Origin: Artocarpus heterophyllus
Lineage: Eukaryota > Streptophyta > Magnoliopsida > Rosales > Moraceae
Direction of reading: 5' to 3'
NCBI GenBank assembly: GCA_025403435.1
Contig: CM046327.1
Span: 16,678,440 to 16,742,439 of the forward strand
Length of the DNA: 64,000 nt
The notes below the pieces were generated by a model that had not been told where the DNA came from, searched no databases, and saw only the letters and a list, made by a program, of their open reading frames with translations. The translations under genes and the position numbers were made by a program. How positions within the stretch are numbered: position 1 is the first letter of the stretch; each line of letters opens with the position of its first letter. Below, piece by piece: positions 45,378-59,600 of this stretch.

Positions 45378-48300
45378 ATATGTGTAATGACCGGAAAAAA
45401 TCAAGAATTAATAAGTATGATTAATTAAAGATTTTTTTCATAATTACTCAGCTAAATACTTGAGAAAGTATAAGTTTAGAATTTATTAAAACATAAATTT
45501 GAAGGTCTTAATAGCTGTAAGACCTAAGAAACAAATAATATTGTGAATGCACAAATTTATGTGCTTTATTTATGAAACATGTAACACATGTAATGTTATA
45601 ATAGTAAACATGCTAAATTAAAAGTTTATGATGTCATGAATAATCCATGTGGTATGGATAAAGTTATGGAAATAATTTCATGATAGTATGAAAATCTTTA
45701 TAAAGCAATGATACAGCACGAGGATAGTTATGTATATGGGAATATTAAGTTTACGAATCAAAATTTGATCAAACCAACCACGACATAGTATAGGCATCAA
45801 AGACTAGTAATGATGCCTATATATACTTCAAAATGCAGAAGGAAAAGGAAATGCAAAAAAAAAAAAAAAAATCAAAATTCTCACTCTCTCTACACTCTTT
45901 CTCTCTCCTCCAACTCCGGTCAAGATTTCGGCATCTGTTTTTGACACCTTCCACACCAACGGAAAGCTCTCGACGAGCTGAGTCCAACGGTGTGTCGTGC
46001 CGCTCACAACGCCATCGGAGGAAGCCGCACGTGCTGCCCAAAGTGGCAGTGAAACCCAAAACTTTCTAGCTAGATATATTTGTCGTCCGACGTCCGATCA
46101 ATGTGATTCTTGTTCCTACATGACCACCATGACGAGAGGACAAAATCCACACAGGCTTGCACCTCAACCATCGCTAAAGAGCTCTGTCCATCTACTACCG
46201 TTGTGCGCCACCGCGGAGCTCGTCGACTTTGCACTTCTGGCCACCATTGAGGTCAATTGACCTTACCGATCAAGGGGAGTGAATTTCCTCAATCAATTTC
46301 ACCGAAGGACGCTGCCTCGTCGGACTTCCATGAACGCCGCCGGCCACCACCATGGATGGTTGCATTTTCTTCAAATCTGACGGCTTCAACTCAAATTGAT
46401 GAGGGGGAAACACTCAAAGGAGGATGGATAGCAAAAGCCCTCGGCCAATTTTAGGCCAAAATAGCCGGAGCACAGCTGCCTAAGCCACCATTTTTAGCCA
46501 AGATTGTGGAGTCTGACCTGCTATGTTAGAGGTGAAATTGACACCGTCATTGGACTCAAAAGGGTCAAATTAGGGGGTAGGCCCGAGCTCAGTTGCCAAC
46601 GAAGTCCGGTCAAAGCCGGTTAATTGTGACTTTGGGATTTTGTGATCTGGACCTCCGATCGACGATCTGAGACCGCCTCCTGACTCATTTTGACACTCTA
46701 AATACGATGGTGACCTCCGTTCGAGCTAATTTTACTTCGATAAAAATCATCTGGTATCGATTGCACGCAGATCGAGACAATTCAAACTACAATAACGGAG
46801 TCCAGGATGACGTTTTCAGCAATGTATGATCTCTAAGAAGCATTCCTAGCCATTTGTGGTTGCTCGAGGAGCACTACAAAGGATGCTTCACAAACTATAG
46901 ATACAACGAGATACAACGAGATACAACTAGACCCATTTAGCTCGGAGCCAGGTAAGTAGGAATCTCGCCTAGAGTGTGAATAGTTTTTAAATAAAATGTT
47001 TTAAATGTGTTCATAAAAAGTTATGAAAATGCATGAATGGTGAATTGTTGCACTGTGTATGTTATGATGTACTGTTATGTTATGATAATTTGAATTATTA
47101 TGTTATGATGTGCCTTGTCATGTGTTGGTATGATCATGTAAAGTGATGAACGCAGTATGGATTTGCAATAATTATGTTTAAAGTATGTTTGCATTTTATT
47201 AATGCATAATGTTTTACGGCTTAAGTTATAAATTTAAAATTGCATTTATTATGCAATAAGTTTTAGAGTACAAGTTATAATTTGCAATTGAGTTTGCATA
47301 TAATGTGATAGCATTTAATATGCTCACTAAAACTAAAAAAAAGGTAAAACAAAGATAAAAAGGAAGTGTCGTGCCAGCCTCCTTGTTGTGAGATACTCAA
47401 AGCAAAGTTAAAGTTATGACCTCAGTGTTCGATGGTCTTAAGTCTTCCACAAGAGAAGCATTATGTTTATGATCTCATGATTAATGATGTTGGTATGAAT
47501 ACAAAAGTTTATAAGATGAGGAAAGTTATGGAACAAAGATAAGAGTTAAAATAAAGAATAAATGATTATAGGATGTTCATAATTAAGCATAAAACAAGTT
47601 AATAAGACAACATAAAATGTTCATGCATACTATTTTTATTAAAATAATTTTTTTTTTAAAATTATATTTTGCGAGATTGATTTCCGACTTGCTGAGCACA
47701 AGATCATTTAAGTATGTTCATATTATAGGTAAGAAAACCTGTCAGTGACATTAATGGGCAGTGGTGAGCGGTGGACGAATGGTGGAGATGGGTATGGATA
47801 TCACTACGCAGTTTATAATGTTTCCGCATCATGAGTTTACGAATTTATGTATGTTTCTGTTTACATTAAATGTTATGAAAAACATTTTTATGTTTTCAAG
47901 GAAAGTTTTATGAAGGACATTTCATGAAAAACGTATTAAAAATGTTTAATGAGAAACATTTACGAAAAACGTTTTAAAAGAAAGAACTTTATGAATATGT
48001 TTTATGAATTTATTAATATGAAAGTTTACATAGTTATGCTTTGAGAAATTATTATGATGGTTTTAAGAAAGTTTTAAAAAGCATTTATAATGATTTTATT
48101 CCATCATTTGATTTAAAATTCTTTTGAAATAGTTTTATTTACATAAAGAAATGTTTTAAAGAAAGAGGTTTCTAAAATAATTATTCTTATGTTCAAAGGA
48201 AATGTTTTCTACTATTTGATATAGTGTTTTCAAAGTTTTAAGAAAAATCAAAGTTTTAAGAAATGTTTTTAAAGTTTTAAGTTATATTTTACAAAATGTT

Positions 48301-48579
48301 TTATATAATTATAAAGCTAAGTTTCTAAGCTATGATTCAATTAATGTTTCTTATCAAGTTTTAAAAAATGATTTGAAATGGTTTTAAAGTCAAGTGTTGA
48401 AAGATGCCTAAACTTAAATTGCGACTAGCTTTTAAGAAAGTTTTAAAGCATGTTAAAAGAAAAAAAAATTAAGAAAAAAATTTACAGTAATTTCTTACTA
48501 AGTAAGTAAGATTAATGTGTAAGTAATGATGTTTAAAAAAATTAAGTAATTATCTGAAAAGATGAGTTGTTATAATATG
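45378..48579 (+). mobile_element. solo LTR (45383-48574) with TSD ATATG
   Basis: A 3192-bp block starts TGTAATGACC and ends GTTGTTATA. ATATG repeats lie on both sides (45378-45382 and 48575-48579). The end has TATA where TACA would be expected, a single change. Its part at about 45880-46900 aligns in reverse with the GC-rich core of the 9.0-kb element's LTRs: the minus-strand reading of 45860-46059 and the plus-strand reading of 22071-22244 share LDSARRELS. It is thus an older relative. There is no internal domain. ORFs in it are not genes. Confidence 0.88.
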
Positions 48580-50949
48580 ACTGAGTGACAGCTCTTAGAA
48601 GAGCTAAACTCTATTGACAATTCGTCTAAACATTTCCAGAAATAAGTTTTGGATCTTATAAGCCAAAAAGGAGTTTTTAGGGAACTTTACCAAAAGATGA
48701 CATCTTTTTGTATCTTCAAAAATCAAAATGTAAATATAGGACGTTGCAATTACCAGTAATTGTTACCCTCAAAAAAGGAATACAAGTGATTGCTTAATCA
48801 GTGTCCTCAAATGAATACAACTCCCTTTATCCAATGATTTCTCAAATGAGGGAAACTCAACTGCTCCCTGGACTCCTTTAGAAACCCATTGACTTCATAT
48901 AGAGAAAAACCCCTTCCATAAGCTTATAGGTTTTATTGCATTTGGATGTTATGTTAGCCTTGATAATGCTCAAACTTAATTACATAACAAGACAAAAGCA
49001 GTTATTAGAGTGTATGGTAAATTCAAGCTCTTGACTTTCTCATAATAGCTCCACCTAAAATTTTGGACTTTGAGTTCACTAAATAATTGGACGGTAGAAT
49101 TACCCATTTCTCACTCACTCACTCTCAAAATGTAGCATTTCTAAAACGATTTCATGACATCTACTAGATGAGAGAGAGAGAGAGAGAGATTTCCTTATTT
49201 TCCACGCATATGCCTTGTTTCATGTCCCCCGCATAATTACAATCCAAAATCAATTGTTGATGTGCCCTCACCACCGTCATGTTCGTCATTGATAATTTTC
49301 CAATTTTTTCCGTTCTTTGGGAATTCGGAATTGTACACAAGAAAAGAAAAGAAAGGAAAAAATAAAAAAGTCAACGTGCCCTGAATGTCCTACAAATAGG
49401 GGGTGTAGCCCACTATTTTACCACCTCAGATTTTGTCACGTTCGTTTGTCGTCTCATGTTACGTCATGGCATGGGGTAAGGACTTTCCTGAGAAGCTTCA
49501 TTCATTGGTCGATCTTTTGTCTGCTTTTGGCTACGAGACAAGCTAGGGTCACAGCTCATGTAACATTGTTTTTCTGCCGTCCAGTTCACACTTTCACTTA
49601 CATTGACAACTGAAAAGAAAAGAAAAGAGAACGAGAGAAAACAAGGAAAAAGAAAAGGAAAAGAAAAGAAAAAAAGCAATTGACATTAATTTGAAAGCGA
49701 GAAAAAGAAAGGAACTAAAAGGTCTTCCCATGGAGAACGGAAAGTTAACAACGTGAATTGTGGAGGTACGTCAAGTAAAAAACACATGGTCAAGAGTCTT
49801 AAGAGCACGAGGGAAAAATCAATTCTTGATGTAAGAAGATATATTAGTTGAGTCTTTGTAATAATAAGCTTAGCCACAAATCGTATTTTACAAATTTTTT
49901 ATGCATTACATGTCAACATGCCTCCTAATTTTGAAACGTTTTAAATTCGTTCATAAATTTTGAAATTATTGTTTTTTGGGTTGAAAATGCTGAGTTTTTG
50001 TTTGATTTGAGATTAGATATAATACTGAGGTTTTAATATGAACGTCCATCTTTGTTTGCTCCAAATAAATAACTGGAAGTCAAATTCTTATATATTTTAT
50101 CCTTGAAGTAGTTGATCATAAGCAAGAAGAGAAGAAGGAAAATAAGAGAACAAACCCTAATACAATTGTTTTAAGGTTCAAAGAAACTGATAATTTTTCC
50201 TTTTTAATACGCATAACAAGTGTTATTCTCCGAAAACAATAAGTCGATCAAAAGTTCAGGGATATATATGATAAAATATTATAGTTTAAGAGACAAAAAT
50301 ATGTTTTAAAATTTAAGAGTATGTTAACACACCTTACATAATTCATAAAGAAGCCTGAAAATTTTGTCTATCATAACATTGTGGCGTTATGTGTATATAT
50401 TGTGGTGTGGTTAGGCACACACACCACTCTCTCTGTGGGGACTAAGAAGTCAAGATTGGCTACTTGTGCTGGCCTGGCGGACCCCATTTTAAAGGAGCTT
50501 TGATGCTTTTTTTCTTCTCACAACTTGCTTTTGGTTCATACATGCACGCACATAACCTGCACGAACGATTGATCTCTCTGCTTCACTTGGAATTCATTGA
50601 CCTATAAAGCCATGCGCTGTTTCAATATTTTTCGTTTCCCTTTACATGCACAAACGTACTAACATGAAACCCACATAATTTTTTTAAAGTACTCTTTTGA
50701 ATATTGCATGTTTCTGAACCGTGTTTAAACACCTATGAATTAACCAACCAGAAACTTCAATATATATCTTTCAAAAGTCTCTCTATGACCACCAGCCGCA
50801 TGCTTGGTTTGCATCCTCTATGTGGCAACTTTTTTTTCCCATTACTTTTTACTTTTATGGTTTTGAAATGTGAATTCTCACTTTCACAATTTTATATACA
50901 TTCATATATACATGTACACAAACATATATAGATGCATACATATATATAG

Positions 50950-51110
50950 AGGGCGTTTTGGAACGTAATTAGAACTATGAATTAGAATCATAAATACTAT
51001 AGCATGCGAGAGTTTTACACTATAAGATATTTTGTTTTACACTATAGCATGTGAGAGAGCTTTTACAGTATTTAGAGTTAGAACTATGAGTTTCAACTGA
51101 GTTGTTAATT
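50950..51110 (+). repeat. MITE-like repeat, family A
   Basis: It contains 'actatagcatgcgagagttt' and 'cactatagcatgtgagag', two arms of the family A core, starting near 'gagggcgttttggaacg'. Confidence 0.6.
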
Positions 51111-51147
51111 TCCGTTATACAGATATACATACATCTACACGTGTCTC

Positions 51148-51189
<42 letters not shown>

Positions 51190-52469
51190 GTGTACGTTTG
51201 TATATATGTATGCATGTAATGCTTGCTTTATATCAAGTTCACGAGTTAGACAGCCTACATAATTGAAACTTCCACAAGAGAACAAGAAACTAAAAGGGAT
51301 GATATAATTGGCAAGGCCACGGCCCTTTTGCTCGGCAAAGAAAAGTGGAGCCATTTGTAAGGATAAGCTTTCAATGATTAATTTGATTTATATCGAATAT
51401 ATTTTCAATCAAATGGACAAAAAACTAGAACAAAAATCATGATCAATATTTTTATTTACGACGTCGGCTCCTCTAACAAATAAATAAATAGTTGCAAAAG
51501 GCTCAATCATGCAGTCCTCCTGTCTGCTTATAATTGTGTGCGCTATGCGAGAGGACGTGCAATAAGTTGGAACCACACCACATAGATGAGGTACGTTCAC
51601 CGCTACGTATACATATACATATATATATATATATGTATATTATATGTATACATAAAATTTTTGAATGCTTTATTGGTTTTTTCTGTAGGGTTTGCAGTTT
51701 CTACTACAACAAGACTCATTTAATCCTAGTGCAATACGTAGAGAATTGTGGAGCCACAAATAATTTAATATATATATATATATATATATTTTAACTTTGG
51801 ATCATGTGTGTATAATGTATATCAGTATATGTATGCGTGCTTTTTTTCTAAATTTCTCCAAAAGTTTCTTTCTTTTTTGTTTTGTGAATGATATAAGGGG
51901 ATAAGTTAAGTTTATAAATGAAATCTTGAACTCATTACTTGCTAATAATGTGGCATATTAATTAAATAATATTTATAAACCATCATTTGCACTCTTTAAC
52001 CAACAACACGGGACAAATATTTGAAATTGACTACACATATTTAATAGGGGAAAAAATGGAGGATGGCTTTATGTGTAAACTTTGAAGTGTAAAGCAAGTA
52101 TCCTAAAATTAGGAGTTCAAAAATAAAGTACCCTAAATTAAGAGTGGGGATTGCATGGATGACATTCATAAATAGAATTAAAAAAAGAAGAAGAAGAAAG
52201 ACATTTGTTCATTTTCACCCTACTCTATTTTTTACCTAAAAACATACAAAGATTCTTCAAATTTTCAATTCCCAATCTCTCAACAAAATTCACGTTTTGT
52301 CCTACTATATTGACATGACTTTTACGGTTTCTTAATTTTATTCGACCACCCACAGAATCAATCTTTATGCCTTTCCCAAATCACACAGCGACGGTGAAAC
52401 TCATGAACCAAAAAGAAGGGGGGAAAAAAAGGGATGAAAAGGTAAAAGTAGAGCTTTTATAGTAGGATA

Positions 52470-52640
52470 TGTATTTTATAAGGTGATTAAGAAGTGTGAT
52501 TAGGACTGAAAACTGTAGCATGTAAGAACTTTATATTATAGCTTATTTTTCTAATCACTATAGGATATGAAAGCTTTATATGCGCAACTAAAAGTTTTAG
52601 TTATAACTGATTTTGTCAAACATCTTTTGGTCTTATTGAT
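52470..52640 (+). repeat. MITE-like repeat, family A
   Basis: It contains 'actgtagcatgtaagaactt' and 'actataggatatgaaagctt', followed by 'aactgattttgtcaaacatc', the typical family A end. Confidence 0.55.
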
Positions 52641-52981
52641 AGACCCTGTTATTTTAATCGTTGAATTAAATTTTTAACGATTTAACTTATGATTGTACAA
52701 GTTGAAAATTTACAAAACACAATATAAAACTCTGTTCTTTAATTATTATATTATTAAAAAATTAATTTAATGGTTAAAATGATAAAATCTACCAATAAGA
52801 TCAAAATGTCTTGCTTATCATAAATTTTTCAAGGTAAAAACAAAGAAATAAAAAAGAGGAAAAAACAGATTAATTAATTAAAGGATGCTTATGTTGATGT
52901 TGATACATTAATTATTTTTAAGCCGGCCCTGAAATAATAAACAAATTGAAGCAACTTTCACCATATTTTATTTAGTGCCTG

Positions 52982-53214
52982 TAGGGGTGTTCAAAAAAAC
53001 CAAAATATCAAAACTGATTAAAGAAAATCGACAAAATTAGTTGTATATCAAAAATTGATTTGGTTGGCTGGTTGATCGAACCGCTTATTACTTGGGTGGT
53101 TCGGTTTCGGTTCAGGTGGTTGGAAGGTTGGGGTTGGATCTTCAAAAACCGACGAAGTTGTTTGTTAACTGAACCAGCAAAAACCGACGGTTATGAACCT
53201 ATGTATGCCCCTAG
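52982..53214. repeat. MITE-like repeat with TAGGGG/CCCCTA ends
   Basis: It starts taggggtgttca and ends atgtatgcccctagt. The interior is rich in ggtttcggttc and aaaaaccgac motifs. Similar short GGTTCGGTTT-rich elements are widespread in dicots. It is non-coding. Confidence 0.5.
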
Positions 53215-53640
53215 TTAGTGGGCCACCCCAAATGCAAAATGCCCATATTATCCCATTAATTGGCCGCAACAAAACTCTTCACCGCAAGGACAAAAATGCC
53301 CATCCACTCAAATCGTTATTGCGTAGAGGGAAAGTCAATTCCTAACGGTATCTATCAACCGACCACCGACCTACCCTCTGCCACCCCTTAGAAATTAAAA
53401 ACCAAAAAAAAAACCTCCAAAAAAAATAAATAGATAAATTAAAAACAATTAAAAAAAAAAACTAATATTTTGCTTACCGTGAAAATTGACATTTCATTTT
53501 TTCTCAACCTTTGAATTCCACCTCACCTGCCCGCATAAGACACCACCCATCCCAGCCAGCACCCCACCACCACCACTCAATAATTTATTTTATTATTATC
53601 ATTCCCACAAATAAAAAATAAAATAATAATATTTATTTGG

Positions 53641-54171
53641 ATTTATATAAACAGAGACCCTCATAATTTGCAAACATAAAAAAAATAAAAAATAAATAAG
53701 AGCCTCTAATGTTTTACAACTTGTGTTCCTCGGACTGGCTCTTCAATAATAACCATTGCCAAGAATGACAGGAAAAGGGGCCAAAAAAGAAAAGAAAGGA
53801 AACGGAAAGAAAAGAAAAGAAATAGAAAAAGAAAAAGAAAATCGGTGAGATATATTTCGTGTCGGTGAATTTGGATTTTCTGATTATTATTTATTTATGG
53901 GTATTTTAAGTAGTGAAGAAATTAATCAACGTGGACGCTTACCAAGATGACAAGCATAGTGGCAAAGTACAAGAGCATGGGAGGCCTTCTCTTCTCTCCT
54001 CTCTTACCCTCCTCTGTTTTTCCCTGAAGAGAATAACAAAATCTTTGAAAATGTTCAAACTCCCATGAAAATTCATTCCTTACCCACGATTTCTTAGCCC
54101 CAAAAACCATCTGGGTTGGTCTCAGAATTTCCAAAAACCAAATAAAAAAGGAAAAAAATTCATCGAGAGAT
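53641..54171 (+). promoter_or_regulatory. putative promoter and leader of the ERF gene
   Basis: A TATATAA stretch at 53644-53650 is the best TATA candidate and would give a leader of about 490 nt. A GA-rich run lies at 53785-53850. The start site cannot be fixed by eye. Confidence 0.3.
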
Positions 54172-54735
54172 ATGGCAGAAGAAGGAGCGGCGAGAGAGAC
54201 GGCGACGAGGAAAAGAGGCGGCGGAGGAGGAGGAGAGAGCGAGAAGCAGTACAAGGGGATAAGGATGAGGAAGTGGGGGAAATGGGTAGCCGAGATTCGG
54301 GAGCCGAACAAGCGCTCGAGAATATGGCTCGGCTCGTACTGGACTCCTGTAGCGGCGGCGAGAGCTTACGACACCGCCGTTTTCTACCTGAGGGGCCCGT
54401 CGGCGCGGCTCAATTTCCCGGAGCTGTTGGCTGGCGAGAACGGCGGCTGCGGATGGGGCGGCGGCGGCGATATGTCGGCTGCTTCGATAAGGAAGAAGGC
54501 GACCGAGGTAGGTGCGAGAGTGGACGCGCTCGAGAAGGCTCCGCGCCGCCACCACCACCACCACCACCATCACCATCACCATCACCACCGCCATCATCGG
54601 CTCGGCGGCGGCGGTGACGGCGGAGAAGCCGAGATGAAGCCGCGCGGGGGGTTTGTCAACCGGGTCGACTTGAATAAGCTGCCCGACCCGGAGAATTCAG
54701 ACGGCGAGTGCGACTGGGATAGGAATTCGGATTAA
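54172..54735 (+). CDS. AP2/ERF transcription factor, group II (DREB A-5) type
   Basis: A 187-aa intronless protein. Residues 1-25 are acidic, then basic and Gly-rich. The single AP2/ERF DNA-binding domain is about 27-85: [20 protein letters not shown], then [20 protein letters not shown], then [13 protein letters not shown]. The WVAEIR and WLGSY elements and the AAARAYD helix are intact. A Gly-rich linker leads to a run of 13 His interrupted by Arg (about 126-141). The C-terminus [18 protein letters not shown] contains DLNKLP, an exact DLNxxP EAR repression motif, so the protein probably represses DRE/GCC-box genes in the nucleus. This pairing of domain and EAR motif is typical of the DREB A-5 / group II members. 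Which Arabidopsis member it matches cannot be decided here. No intron or break is seen. Confidence 0.92.
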   Translation: MAEEGAARETATRKRGGGGGGESEKQYKGIRMRKWGKWVAEIREPNKRSRIWLGSYWTPVAAARAYDTAVFYLRGPSARLNFPELLAGENGGCGWGGGGDMSAASIRKKATEVGARVDALEKAPRRHHHHHHHHHHHHHRHHRLGGGGDGGEAEMKPRGGFVNRVDLNKLPDPENSDGECDWDRNSD

Positions 54736-55295
54736 GGCCCAGACGACGGCGTTTTGGTTTGGGTCGGGTTGGGTTTTCTACCCTGCGCCGCCGCAGAGGA
54801 GGAGGAGACGGTTTGTGTTTTGACGGCTGAAGTACAATGATGACGCCTTTCTTTTCTTTACTTTTCCCTTCTCCACTACACTTTCTTCATTAATTGAACT
54901 TTTTTAGTTTTTTCTTTTTCCTTTTTTTCCCCCTGCATCTTTTGCTTTAGCTTTTGTTTTCTTGTCTCTTTCGTCCTTTTTCTTTTTTAGTTTTAAATTT
55001 CGACCAAGAAATTTTGGCCTTTGTAAAAAGTGATAAATGTATATTAGTTGGCACATAGTGTACTTATTTATCCTATTATGTAATCATAATCTCTTTTCAT
55101 AAATCCCAGTGTTGATGGATGGGTAAATGGTATCTTTGTCTGTGTCAGTCTTTGGGTCTCTTGTTGAAGAGAGATTTGATAAAACAGGGCTTGAGAAGAA
55201 GCATGACATGGAATTGGGTTTTGGGAGCCAATAATAAGCCATTGAAAATGGACTCCTGAGAGCATATAGAAAGCTGGGGACTTGTTACCTCTAGG

Positions 55296-55332
<37 letters not shown>

Positions 55333-56376
55333 TAAAGAGAGAGGGGGGAGAGAACAGAAGAACAGAGGGCCTAGAAGACAGCATTTGGGTGCACAGCGCC
55401 AGGCTAACAACTAAAGTTATAACTACTAAAGAGGTAAGATTTTGAGAAGTTAGGTATTTTCTGGTTCTCAACACTGTTTGCTGATTGTGAATTTTGTGCT
55501 GTGGTGGGGGCTAATGAGCTAAGGGCAGGATTGCAGGGGTGGTGCACCATCATATTGATGGTTACAACTTGATTGGCTTTTGTCTCTCCATTGGGGTTGG
55601 ATTCAATTCATTTTTTTTTTCTTGCAAGGTCAAAATGACAAATCCAACCCCCAAGTCTTCTTTCTAGTCTCTCTCTCTCTATCTTTCTCTCTCCACAACG
55701 AGGACAATTTTTGTGTTAGCTGCTTATTTAGTTTCAAAGCCTCAAAATCACAGACTTTGATTCTGCCTGGAGCTGTAATCCATGTATTTAGTTAACAACT
55801 CCCAAACCACTTTTCCACTTAGGGACAAGGATTTGTCCTCAATTACCGGACGATTTCATGCATTTCTATGTTACTTTCAGTTTTTATATTTGGGAACAGC
55901 TTCTCAAATCTCAATGATGTAGATGTTCTAGGACAAGGAATATATATATATATATGTTTATATATCTCTCTAACAATTTTCTTCTTCCTAGTTCATGACT
56001 AAGCCTAGTCTAGAGTTGTCCCCGTTGTGTCTATTCCCCTCTAGTACGACAGACAATGAAAAGAAAAACACAATACCGTGCCTGCCCCCATAGCACTTTT
56101 TCTAGTTGTAACTTCACATGCTAACCTCAAGTAAAATGCATAATCAAAGCTCAATTTCTCTCTCCAGGTCTCAATTGGACAATCATTTTATTTCCACACA
56201 CCAGAGCACATTTATGAAGGCTATTGTTTAATAATATAAGCATCATTGCCATTCATGTTCACGTAATCAACTTGGCTCCACTATTTCAGCCATTTTGTCA
56301 ACTGTATTGTTCAACAACCTGTACTACTCTTGTTGGCAAATTCCAATGGCTTCTTCAGTCCAACCACCAACTGTAC
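54736..56376. other. ERF 3' flank and intergenic DNA; no gene recognised
   Basis: It contains T/C-rich sequence, a (GA)n run at 55302-55329, a CT-rich patch near 55668-55692 and an AT run at 55938-55956. The purine-rich block followed by possible donor 'gaggtaagat' at 55431-55440 could be the 5' UTR exon of an unseen transcript, but no coding exon follows. ORFs 55145-55474 and 55580-55795 have no domains. Confidence 0.45.
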
Positions 56377-56647
56377 TGTTGAAATATTCAGGTATTAAAG
56401 AATGATTTAGTCAACCATTCTATATTAAAAAGACTGATTTATTTTTTAATCTTTAGTTGATTTCTATCATAATATCTTAATTTCTAACAATTGACAGATC
56501 ATGGCCTGCATGCTTAATATTTAGGATTGATTTCTAGGATTGATTAGTTTTTCTTTCTATGCAAAAAAAAAAAAAAAACTGTATATATATGTTGTGTTGT
56601 TCTGAAAAGATTATGAAGAATTCTTAATCATTTTTCTCTCAAAGTCA
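56377..56647 (+). repeat. 5' LTR of the copia element
   Basis: It starts TGTTGAAATATTCA and contains a poly-A run near 56563-56578 and the stretch actgtatatatatgttgt. It pairs with 61121-61393. The end at 56647 is chosen at the last CA before the PBS. Confidence 0.85.
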
Positions 56648-56669
56648 ATTTTTTGGTATCAGAGCTAGG

Positions 56670-59600
56670 TTGCTCAAAAATACCTCTTCATTATCGTTTT
56701 CTTTTCCTCTTTACGTTGCTGTCCTTTACATAACAGTGAGTTCTGAGACTAATTTAGGTAAAGATGCATCTTCATCTACTACCTCCAGTCTAATCAGCTC
56801 GTCTGTGGTCGCGCAGCCCTTTGGAGAAGGATCGTCACTGCAGATCACAAGTCACAGGTTGGATGGTAAGAATTTCCTCCAATGGTCCTAATCTGTCTTG
56901 TTGGTAATTAGAGGAAGAGGAAAACTTCGTTACATCACCGGCGAGATTCAACGTCCAAACACAAAGGACCCAACTTACGCAAATTGCGAACTTAATAACA
57001 CGCTTGTTATGGCATGGCTGATTAACTCAATGGAGCCACATATTAGCCGTACCTATTTGTTTCTTGAAACTGCTAAAGCAATATGGGATGCTGTCAGAGA
57101 GAATTATTCAGACCTCGAAAATGCCTCACAAGTTTTCAAGTTAAAGAATAAACTCAAGGATATTCAACAAGGTAATTTGGATATCATTGAATACTACAAC
57201 ACATTACAAACACTTTGACAGGAGTTGGATATGCACTATGAGGCAGATTGGAGTGATTTGGAAGACAACATGAAGTTTAAGAAACATCTAGAGAAGGAAT
57301 GCTTGTATGAGTTCATTGCTGGTCTCAACAAGGAGCTTGACGAGGTTCGTGGACGAATTCTAGGCTTAAGACCTCTACCATCTATTGGTGAAGCCTTTGT
57401 AGAAGTAAGGCGTGAAGCAAGTAGGCGCCGAGTCATGCTTGGGGATAAAAAGGACTCACACAAAATCTCAGGGAGCGAAAGACCTATAGACAACACTGCA
57501 CTTGTCACAAAAAATAGTGCCAACCGACCCATTGGAGACCAGAAATCCAATCAATGTCTGTTGTGCTCTCATTGCAATAGACTCGGTCATACTCGAGAAA
57601 AATGCTGGGACCTTCATAGGAGACCTGCAGATGCAAAACCATGAAGACAGAGTCAATCCAAGTTTTTTTCAAACAGCTTTAGAGGAGAAGTTTGATGAAC
57701 CAAACAACACTGGAGTGTTTCTGAACAAGGATTAGTTCGAGCAGTTATGCAAACTGCTGAATTAGCAAAGTGTGACCAAGTTCAACACTTCTACGAGTAA
57801 TTTTGCTCATCAAGGTACTGCCCTTCATGTGCAAAAACAAACTCCTTGGATATTTGATTCTGGTACATCAGATCATATGACAGGTAATCCATCTCTTTTT
57901 TACACCTATACACCATTTCATGAGACCTCAAGAGTAAAAATAGCATATGGAACGTTCTCTTCTGTTGCTGGAAAGGGTTCTATTCATTTTTCAGAATCTC
58001 TTTTTCTACATTATGTACTTCATGTTCCCAAATTAGCATGCAACCTTGTATCTATTAGCAAACTAACTCAAGATCTTGACTGCACTGCTAATTTCTCTAC
58101 CACTTCGTGTCAAATACAGGAGTAGGGATCGGAGAGGATGATTGGCATTGCTAAGGAGGGTGGTGGACTTTACTATTTCGAAAATGGTGATCGTGTGGAG
58201 AGGCAGGCTGCTATGGCTGAGAATAGTCTTTCTTCTGTTTCTAATAAGGATGTAATAATGTGGCATCGTAGGCTAGGCCACCCTAATTTTCATTATCTTA
58301 AACGTTTGTTTCTAGATTTGTTTATCAATAAAAGTCTCAATTCTTTTACTTGTGAGATTTGTCAATTAGCCAAACATACACGAACATCATTTCTAGCCAA
58401 ACCATACAAAGAGTCTCATCCATTTTCCCTTATTCACAGTGACATTTGGGGGCCTTCTTGAGTAAAAAATATCTCAGGTACTAGATGGTTCATTACATTT
58501 ATCGATGACCACACTAGAGTATGTTGGGTTTGGCTCTTCAAAGAAAAATCAGAGGATGCAAAAAATTTTCAAAATTTTCACTCCGTGGTAAAAAATCAGT
58601 TCCAAACTTCAATCAAAGTCTTAAGAACTAACAATGGAAAAGAATATTTCAAATCCATCTTAAGTGAGTATCTAGCAACCGATGGCATCATTCGTCAGAG
58701 TTCTTGTACAGACACACCACAACAAAATGGTGTAGTTGAGAGAAAAAATCGTCATCTACTTAAAGTTGCTAGAGCACTTATGTTCACTATGCATGTTCCT
58801 AAATATCTCTGGGGTGAAGCTATTCTGACAGCCTCGCATCTTATAAACCGCATGCCTTCAAAAGTACTCAAGTTCAAGACCCCTATGTCTGTCCTTCTTT
58901 AAATCTATCCATTATTCTGGTCTTTCTCTTTTGTTCCTCTTAAAACCTTTGGTTGTATAGCGTTTGTTCATGTCCATTCCCAAAACCATTCAAAACTTGA
59001 CCCAAAATCAACTAAGTGTGTTTTTATTGGGTACTCATCCATACAACGGGGTTACAAGTGTTACTCACGTTCCCTTCATCGAGTATTTGTGTTAATGGAT
59101 GTCACATTTCATGAATCTGAACCATTTTTCCCAAAGTCCTATGTTCATGGGGAGATTCTAGAGAAAGATGAGTCTTGGGATGAGCCTACTCCTAAAGCGT
59201 TAAACTTGTCACCTCCTTCCCTACCCAATATAGTCGAGCCTATAATGCCACAATTAGAACAAGGAAAAATGTTGGAAACAGGAGGAGATAATCCTCAAGT
59301 CCCACAGTTGCTTGTTTATGCACGCAGGAATCGTTCTCAAAATAATAACAAACCTGATATCCAGCAAGGTCAAGCATCTGACCCAGTTCAAGTTCCTCTT
59401 CCGAGTTCTGAGCCCTCTGGTAGTAAAGTGAACGAGGACTTGAATTTTAATTTGGACATACCTATCGCTCACAGGAAAGGTACAAGGTCGTGTACACAAC
59501 ATCCCATTTCAAAATTTATTTCATATGAGAAGTTATCTCCAAAGTTTTCAGCCTTGACCACTACTCTGACCAAGATTGAGATACCAAGAGATATCAAGGA

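Larger units (their letters stand above)
48580..53640. other. intergenic DNA with microsatellites; no gene recognised
   Basis: It contains (GA)n at 49172-49189, AT/TA runs at 51152-51185, 51618-51635 and 51767-51790, and GA/A-rich stretches near 49610-49675. ORFs such as 49317-49613 and 51534-51794 lack domains and have repeat-driven composition. MITE-like copies are listed separately. The last several hundred bases probably belong to the ERF promoter. Confidence 0.5.

Noticed and set aside
54160..54617. ORFs of 145 aa (-) and 114 aa (+) over the ERF gene
   Set aside because: They are shadows of the GC-rich AP2/ERF coding sequence; their composition reflects the His and Gly codon runs.
55301..55474. 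Possible microRNA precursor or non-coding exon after the GA repeat
   Set aside because: No known plant miRNA sequence was recognised and no clear hairpin could be traced by eye.
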